From SFHK01 sp045538305 (GTDB lineage Bacteria; Bacillota; Clostridia; Christensenellales; Aristaeellaceae): a DNA stretch of 64,000 nt. The stretch is from assembly GCA_045538305.1 (NCBI GenBank), contig JAZSRC010000091.1, forward strand, positions 1-64,000, in the 5' to 3' direction. The notes below the pieces were generated by a model. It did not search any database, had not been told where the DNA came from, and was given only the letters and a program-made list of their open reading frames with translations. Every line of letters begins with the position of its first letter. Within the stretch, counting starts at the first letter, position 1. Below, in pieces: positions 60,046 through 64,000 of this stretch. A program made the position numbers and the translations under genes.

Positions 60046-62274
60046 CTATTCCTTTTCCGCTGCGTTTCTTGCGCTCTGGCGATACTGGAGCGGCGTAACA
60101 CCGGCATACTGTTTGAATTTTCTGATATAGCTGGAAACATCCGAATACCCAACCTGTGTGCACACATCCTTGATGGATATATCCGTCTGCTTTAGAAGCT
60201 TTTTGGCCTGTTCCATTCTCAGCATCGTCAGATAATCAGAAGGCGTCATATGTACGTTTTCCTTGAACTCTACTGACAGGCGCGTGGTCGTCAGTTCAAA
60301 CTTATCCGCAACGCCGGACAGCGTGAAGGCAGGGTTGGAATAATTTTCCATCATATAGGCCAATATGCTTTGAATCAGCGGCATATGACCGGCGTCTCCC
60401 GTTTCTTTCATAACCTCCGCGCAGGCTTTTCTGAGCATTTCGTCCAACTCATCAGCCGACCGGCAATTGGAAAGCGTAAACAAGTCGTAAGCGCTCAGCA
60501 CTTCCTGACCTCCATTGGGCGCAGCACTTACAATCGCAGCGATCACTTCGCTGTAAATCTGTCGGAAAGCAAACAGCGACATATCCGTGTTTTTCAAAAA
60601 CAGCTTCAGTTCGTCAATTCTGTCATTTACGCTTTCCAGATTTCTGACTGCCAATGCCTGCCTGATGGCTTCAATGTGCGTTCGGGCCTGCAAAAGCACG
60701 CCGTTTACATCGTAAGATGCATCCCCAAACCGAAGCAGACAGGTTTCTGCGCCGACAAAGCCGCCGTCATAAGCGCTGGCCGCCTCCATATATGCATTGG
60801 GCAAATCCGCAATATCCTCATGAAGGCTACTGACCGCAACTGGCATGCGGTGCAAGCGCACGCGTTCGGCCCGGCTGAGCGCCTCTGCGTACGTCTGTAT
60901 GCATCCCTCGTCGTCGCCAAATACGATAATAAGCAGCTGTTCCCGATTTAACAGCTCGGTACCCACACATACCGTCCGTTCTTCCGCTTCTTTCAAAAGA
61001 TATTCAAGATATGCTTCCGCATCCTCACCCGCAGGCATTCCGGCAAGAAGCACGGCATAATACCGTTTATCAAGTTCAAGCCCCAGCGCCTCCGCTTCTT
61101 CAAATAAACCGTTTTTATCCTTTATACGTCCGGCGATCAGTTCATTTGCAAACTGACTCTTTCGGGCGGGCAGGCTTTTTTCCAGCTCCGTGTCGAGATC
61201 GCGATTTTTACTGGCAAGGTTATGAATGCCCTCGCGGATCAGATCGATGTTGTCCGCATAGGTATCGGATACATCCGCAAATTGGGCGCTCATATCGCGA
61301 ATCATTCTGTAATTGTTTCTGGAAATCAGTATAATGAATCCTAGACACGGCAGCGTAAAGGAAAGCAAAATCAGCATAAAACTTCCAAATCCGCTTGCTG
61401 CCGATTTCCAGATGCTGTTTAAAGGAATTGCGGTAAAATAGGAAAAACCCTGAATGCTGCCGGGCATATTGATAAACAGATACCGTCGGCCGGCAACCAG
61501 TTTTTCGTATGCATCCGTTTCCGTCAGGCCGGCGGAAGCCGCTTCAATATAATTGGAATTGAGCGAAAAAGTCGAAGATTCAACGATGATTTTATCATTA
61601 AGCAGCATATACCGGTTGCAGCCCTCGGCAATCTCATCGTCCATAATATTCCTGAATCGTTCCTCACGAACGCCAAACACCACATTTCCCTTCGCGTTTG
61701 CATGATCAAGGCCCATCGGGATTACGAATGTTACCAGATTATGCCCATCCTCATCCGCTTCACTTATAACCAACTGGCTCTTAAATGCGCCAATCTCTCC
61801 CCGTTTTTCAATCAGCGCAGCAAATTCATTGGCGGATGCTTCTTCATAATCGTAAACTTCTCCGATAAAATCAGCGGCAGAAACCGCAGATGATGCCGAA
61901 TAAAGCATATCATCGCCGTAAAAATGCACATACATAAAATCAAACACATCATAGTACAGCGCATAAGTAGAAAGCTCTCTCATGACGCGCTCTGCCATAT
62001 GCGGATTTTCCCGATAGGAAAACGGCTGCGCCGCATCGGACAAGGCCAGACGCTCGGCAATATTCACCAGCGCGTTCATTTGGTTTTCGCTTTGAAAGCG
62101 CACGCTGGCAAGCCGGTTCATCTGGCTATTTTGGGTGTTTTCGTATATCGTTTTCTGGAAATGGGTGTACATATATGCGACAATGCAGGTAATCAGCACA
62201 ATCAGTATCAGGATATAGGAAAGCATATACCTGACAAATGTACTTTTCCAATAACTGCAGATTTTCTGAATCAC
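60046..62274 (-). CDS. Membrane-bound AraC-family regulator with an extracytoplasmic sensor (GTG start)
   Basis: A 742-residue protein: membrane segment about 13-38, an extracytoplasmic sensor of about 255 residues (Cache-like, with many Tyr/Asp), a second membrane segment about 296-320, a cytoplasmic linker with a region of about 200 residues of AraC-partner type, and an AraC DNA-binding domain at about 640-735 (GVADKFELTTTRLSVEF; VGYSDVSSYIRKFKQYAG). Such regulators (YesN-unrelated, YtrP/AdaA-like single-chain type) sense sugars outside and switch on the adjacent enzymes. It lies next to GH105, likely its target. The start is GTG, after GGAGG. Confidence 0.88.
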   Translation of the reverse strand: MIQKICSYWKSTFVRYMLSYILILIVLITCIVAYMYTHFQKTIYENTQNSQMNRLASVRFQSENQMNALVNIAERLALSDAAQPFSYRENPHMAERVMRELSTYALYYDVFDFMYVHFYGDDMLYSASSAVSAADFIGEVYDYEEASANEFAALIEKRGEIGAFKSQLVISEADEDGHNLVTFVIPMGLDHANAKGNVVFGVREERFRNIMDDEIAEGCNRYMLLNDKIIVESSTFSLNSNYIEAASAGLTETDAYEKLVAGRRYLFINMPGSIQGFSYFTAIPLNSIWKSAASGFGSFMLILLSFTLPCLGFIILISRNNYRMIRDMSAQFADVSDTYADNIDLIREGIHNLASKNRDLDTELEKSLPARKSQFANELIAGRIKDKNGLFEEAEALGLELDKRYYAVLLAGMPAGEDAEAYLEYLLKEAEERTVCVGTELLNREQLLIIVFGDDEGCIQTYAEALSRAERVRLHRMPVAVSSLHEDIADLPNAYMEAASAYDGGFVGAETCLLRFGDASYDVNGVLLQARTHIEAIRQALAVRNLESVNDRIDELKLFLKNTDMSLFAFRQIYSEVIAAIVSAAPNGGQEVLSAYDLFTLSNCRSADELDEMLRKACAEVMKETGDAGHMPLIQSILAYMMENYSNPAFTLSGVADKFELTTTRLSVEFKENVHMTPSDYLTMLRMEQAKKLLKQTDISIKDVCTQVGYSDVSSYIRKFKQYAGVTPLQYRQSARNAAEKE

Positions 62275-62315
62275 ACGTTCGCCTCCGAAGGGATGAAAGC
62301 CACCCGATCACAATA

Positions 62316-62352
62316 TTGAAATAATTATATCACAATTTCAAAGCACCCGCAA
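62316..62352 (-). promoter_or_regulatory. Promoter of the AraC-type regulator with a flanking inverted repeat
   Basis: On the minus strand TTGCGG (plus 62347-62352), 17-nt spacer, TATAAT (plus 62324-62329). A 7-bp inverted repeat TTGAAAT / ATTTCAA (62316-62322 and 62335-62341) brackets the -10, a layout suited to repression or autoregulation. Confidence 0.6.
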
Positions 62353-62371
62353 GCAGAGTGATCAGGAATGC

Positions 62372-62404
62372 AAAAAAGCCTGCAGACAGCATTGTCTGCA
62401 GGCT
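62372..62404 (-). terminator. Terminator of the GH105 gene
   Basis: A perfect 12-bp stem (AGCCTGCAGACA, 62377-62388 with 62393-62404), GCAT loop, followed on the minus strand by TTTTTTGC. Confidence 0.9.
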
Positions 62405-62419
62405 CCGCCTTGATGATCC

Positions 62420-63457
62420 TCAATGTTCCATCAGCTCCGTCAGCATCAGGAACGTAATGCCCTGACCATAGGCGGTAGGCGTAACGGAAATATTCTTATA
62501 ATGCTCAAGCGTATGACCCATGCCCGTACCGTTGGACACGCCCTTTACGGTTCCGTCCTCGCTGATGCGTTCAATAACGGCAGCGGCTGCTTTTTTACCC
62601 ATTTCCTCATATTGGGAATCCAAATAGCCCAGGCGAACGCCCTTCAGAACGCCGCATGCAATGCCGGCAGTGGCAGAGGTTTCAAGGTAGGTCTCCTCCA
62701 CATCAACCAGAGTGGTATACATGCCGTTTTCACGCTGAAGCTTCCAAAGCGCAAGCACCTGATCGGAAAGGGAGGCCAGTATGTATTTAGCAACCGCGTT
62801 ATCGTTCCCGATCATTTCCACAAACTCAACGCTGGCCATCGTAAACCATGCGTTTCCTCTTCCCCAGAACGCGCCGGCGAAATTGTGGCGGCGGTCAAAC
62901 GTCCATCCGTGGTACCAAAGGCCTGTGATCTTATCCTGAAGATACTTAATATGAATCAAGAACTGGTAACCGGCTTCCTCCACCCATTCCTTTTTCCCAA
63001 GCACAAGGCCTGCTTTGGCAAGGAACAGCACGGTCATAAACAGCGTATCGTCCCACAGCTGCTCGTAATGCCGGTTCCATACCGTACAATGCTGAAGGCC
63101 GCCAAATTCGGTACGCGGCATATCGTTCATTACCCATTCCGCCCAGGAAACGATGTGCGGCAGATACTCCTCATTCTTCGTCTCCTCATATATGCAGGTA
63201 AGCGCCAGCATGGGCGCAACGGTATTCACATTCCTGTGCGGCTTCTCCATGGAGAATCTGCGCTGATACCATTCAATCAGGTATTGAAGAATATCCTTAT
63301 CGCCGGTCTTCTTATAGGTTTTGAAAACACCGTACAGCGCAACGCCGGTAGGCCATTCCCAATTATCCATCGTCAGATGGCCACGGCTGACATCTTCGGG
63401 ATCGGGCAGCTTGAGCCTGTCCAGAACGCGCTTTGCAATCTCTTCATATTGATTCAT
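62420..63457 (-). CDS. GH105 unsaturated rhamnogalacturonyl/glucuronyl hydrolase (YteR/YesR-like)
   Basis: A 345-residue (alpha/alpha)6-barrel enzyme with no signal peptide. The YteR-type catalytic Asp region is EQLWDDTLFM, residues 136-137, matching Asp143 of YteR. Other features are WTFDRRHNFAGAFWGRGNAW and the late ETSATAGIACGVLKG. It removes the unsaturated galacturonyl residue from oligosaccharides made by pectate or rhamnogalacturonan lyases. GGGAGGGTGG precedes ATG 63457. It is monocistronic between its own promoter and terminator, with the membrane-bound AraC-type regulator downstream on the same strand. No lyase is in the window. Confidence 0.9.
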   Translation of the reverse strand: MNQYEEIAKRVLDRLKLPDPEDVSRGHLTMDNWEWPTGVALYGVFKTYKKTGDKDILQYLIEWYQRRFSMEKPHRNVNTVAPMLALTCIYEETKNEEYLPHIVSWAEWVMNDMPRTEFGGLQHCTVWNRHYEQLWDDTLFMTVLFLAKAGLVLGKKEWVEEAGYQFLIHIKYLQDKITGLWYHGWTFDRRHNFAGAFWGRGNAWFTMASVEFVEMIGNDNAVAKYILASLSDQVLALWKLQRENGMYTTLVDVEETYLETSATAGIACGVLKGVRLGYLDSQYEEMGKKAAAAVIERISEDGTVKGVSNGTGMGHTLEHYKNISVTPTAYGQGITFLMLTELMEH

Positions 63458-63500
63458 AAATCAAACCACCCTCCCGCGGAAAATGACTTCTTTTTTCTTC

Positions 63501-63529
63501 ATTATACCCATCAAAATATGTAAAGTCAA
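63501..63529 (-). promoter_or_regulatory. Promoter of the GH105 gene
   Basis: On the minus strand TTGACT (plus 63524-63529), 17-nt spacer, TATAAT (plus 63501-63506), 43 nt before the start codon. The region 63530-63561 towards mntP has no gene. Confidence 0.9.
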
Positions 63530-63561
63530 TATGCATGCGAATTCATCCGTCTAAGAACGCT

Positions 63562-64000
63562 TTACAGTATGCCCGTCAGGAATATTTCAAGGCCGATAAA
63601 AATCAGTATCGCCCCGCCGAGTATACCCGCTTTTCCGGCAAGCTTCGTGCCGAACCTGCGCCCAAGCACAATGCCCGCCACGCAAATAAAGAAGGTAACA
63701 ACAGCAATCAGCAGGCAGCAGACAAACGCCTCCAAAAGGCCGTAATCCGAAATTGTAAAACCCACGGAAAGCGCGTCAATGGACGTGGCTACGCCCTGTA
63801 CGACAAGCGCCGCCATGCCTGCGGCGGGTTTATCTTCTTCGGATTCCCGGTTGACAATCCCTTCATACAGCATTTTTCCGCCGATAAAGCCAAGCAGAAT
63901 CAGCGCGATCCAGGGAATCAGCTTTTCAAAGGATGCAAAATACTCTACAACCGAATGAACGCAGATCCAGCCAATCATCGGCATGGCAAACTGAAAAAAC
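63562..64000 (-). CDS. mntP: Manganese efflux pump MntP, N-terminal part outside window
   Basis: The frame stays open to the window edge (in-frame residues FFQFA precede MPMIGW), so the gene begins beyond 64000. The visible 146 or so residues hold four membrane segments. Matching phrases are GFIGGKMLYEGI and ATSIDALSVGF, the repeated DAL motif of MntP/YebN. It exports Mn2+. In many bacteria this gene follows a yybP-ykoY riboswitch, which would lie outside the window. The C-terminal end is complete. Confidence 0.92.
   Translation of the reverse strand, partial: FFQFAMPMIGWICVHSVVEYFASFEKLIPWIALILLGFIGGKMLYEGIVNRESEEDKPAAGMAALVVQGVATSIDALSVGFTISDYGLLEAFVCCLLIAVVTFFICVAGIVLGRRFGTKLAGKAGILGGAILIFIGLEIFLTGIL

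Overview
The window looks like part of a chromosome from an anaerobic, low-to-mid GC Firmicute of the Clostridia, probably a plant-fibre-degrading gut or rumen member. The evidence is a T-box riboswitch, a SpoVV/YlbJ-like sporulation membrane protein, DnaD/DnaC-type primosome genes, a TrkA/TrkH pair, many consensus sigma-A promoters with 17-bp spacers, an oxygen-sensitive indolepyruvate:ferredoxin oxidoreductase, and several plant-polysaccharide enzymes. The lineage below class level is a guess. No prophage, insertion sequence, CRISPR array or rRNA is visible. One tRNA gene is present (Ser-GGA).

Layout. Positions 1-1.5 kb hold two G3E (CobW/COG0523) GTPases, the first cut by the window edge and carrying a His-rich loop encoded by five near-identical 36-bp units. 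At 1.6-2.2 kb there is no convincing protein gene. Instead the minus strand shows a consensus promoter, about 570 nt of sequence with nested long-range complementarity, and an intrinsic terminator: a candidate large structured non-coding RNA. At 2.5-8.1 kb a minus-strand operon (OFA-type MFS transporter, AMP-forming acyl-CoA ligase, IorA, IorB) sits behind a T-box leader whose specifier reads as UAC (Tyr). I read it as a tyrosine-starvation-induced route that makes an arylpyruvate by reductive carboxylation of an imported arylacetate. At 8-18 kb come FeoB, a PurO-like IMP cyclohydrolase, an operon with a YlbJ-like protein and two paralogous esterases, a secreted peptidoglycan-binding-domain protein, an MFS transporter and a MATE exporter.

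Positions 18-26.5 kb form a galactan or alpha-glucan utilisation locus: secreted GH13 and GH53 enzymes followed by a MalEFG-type ABC importer and an MsmX-type ATPase. Positions 26.5-27.4 kb hold pyroglutamyl peptidase and tRNA-Ser. Positions 27.5-36 kb form a minus-strand operon with an Opp/Dpp-type importer and a GH3 beta-glucosidase, led by a consensus promoter and a LacI-like operator. A ROK sugar kinase (36.6 kb), a tagaturonate-epimerase-like protein (37.6 kb) and, at the far end, a GH105 unsaturated galacturonyl hydrolase with its membrane-bound AraC-type regulator (60-63.5 kb) add a pectin-degrading theme.

Positions 39-60 kb are mostly housekeeping: an Lhr-type helicase; an overlapping DnaD / DnaC-like / ProX-like operon; TrkA-TrkH potassium uptake; an SDR and a URO-D-domain protein on the opposite strand; then ftsK/spoIIIE, rimO, pgsA, cinA and a Tet(M)-like EF-G paralogue whose decoding-centre loop differs from that of true tetracycline-protection proteins. 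The window ends inside mntP.

The two items most worth following up are the candidate large ncRNA at 1.62-2.19 kb and the Tyr-T-box arylacetate salvage operon next to it.
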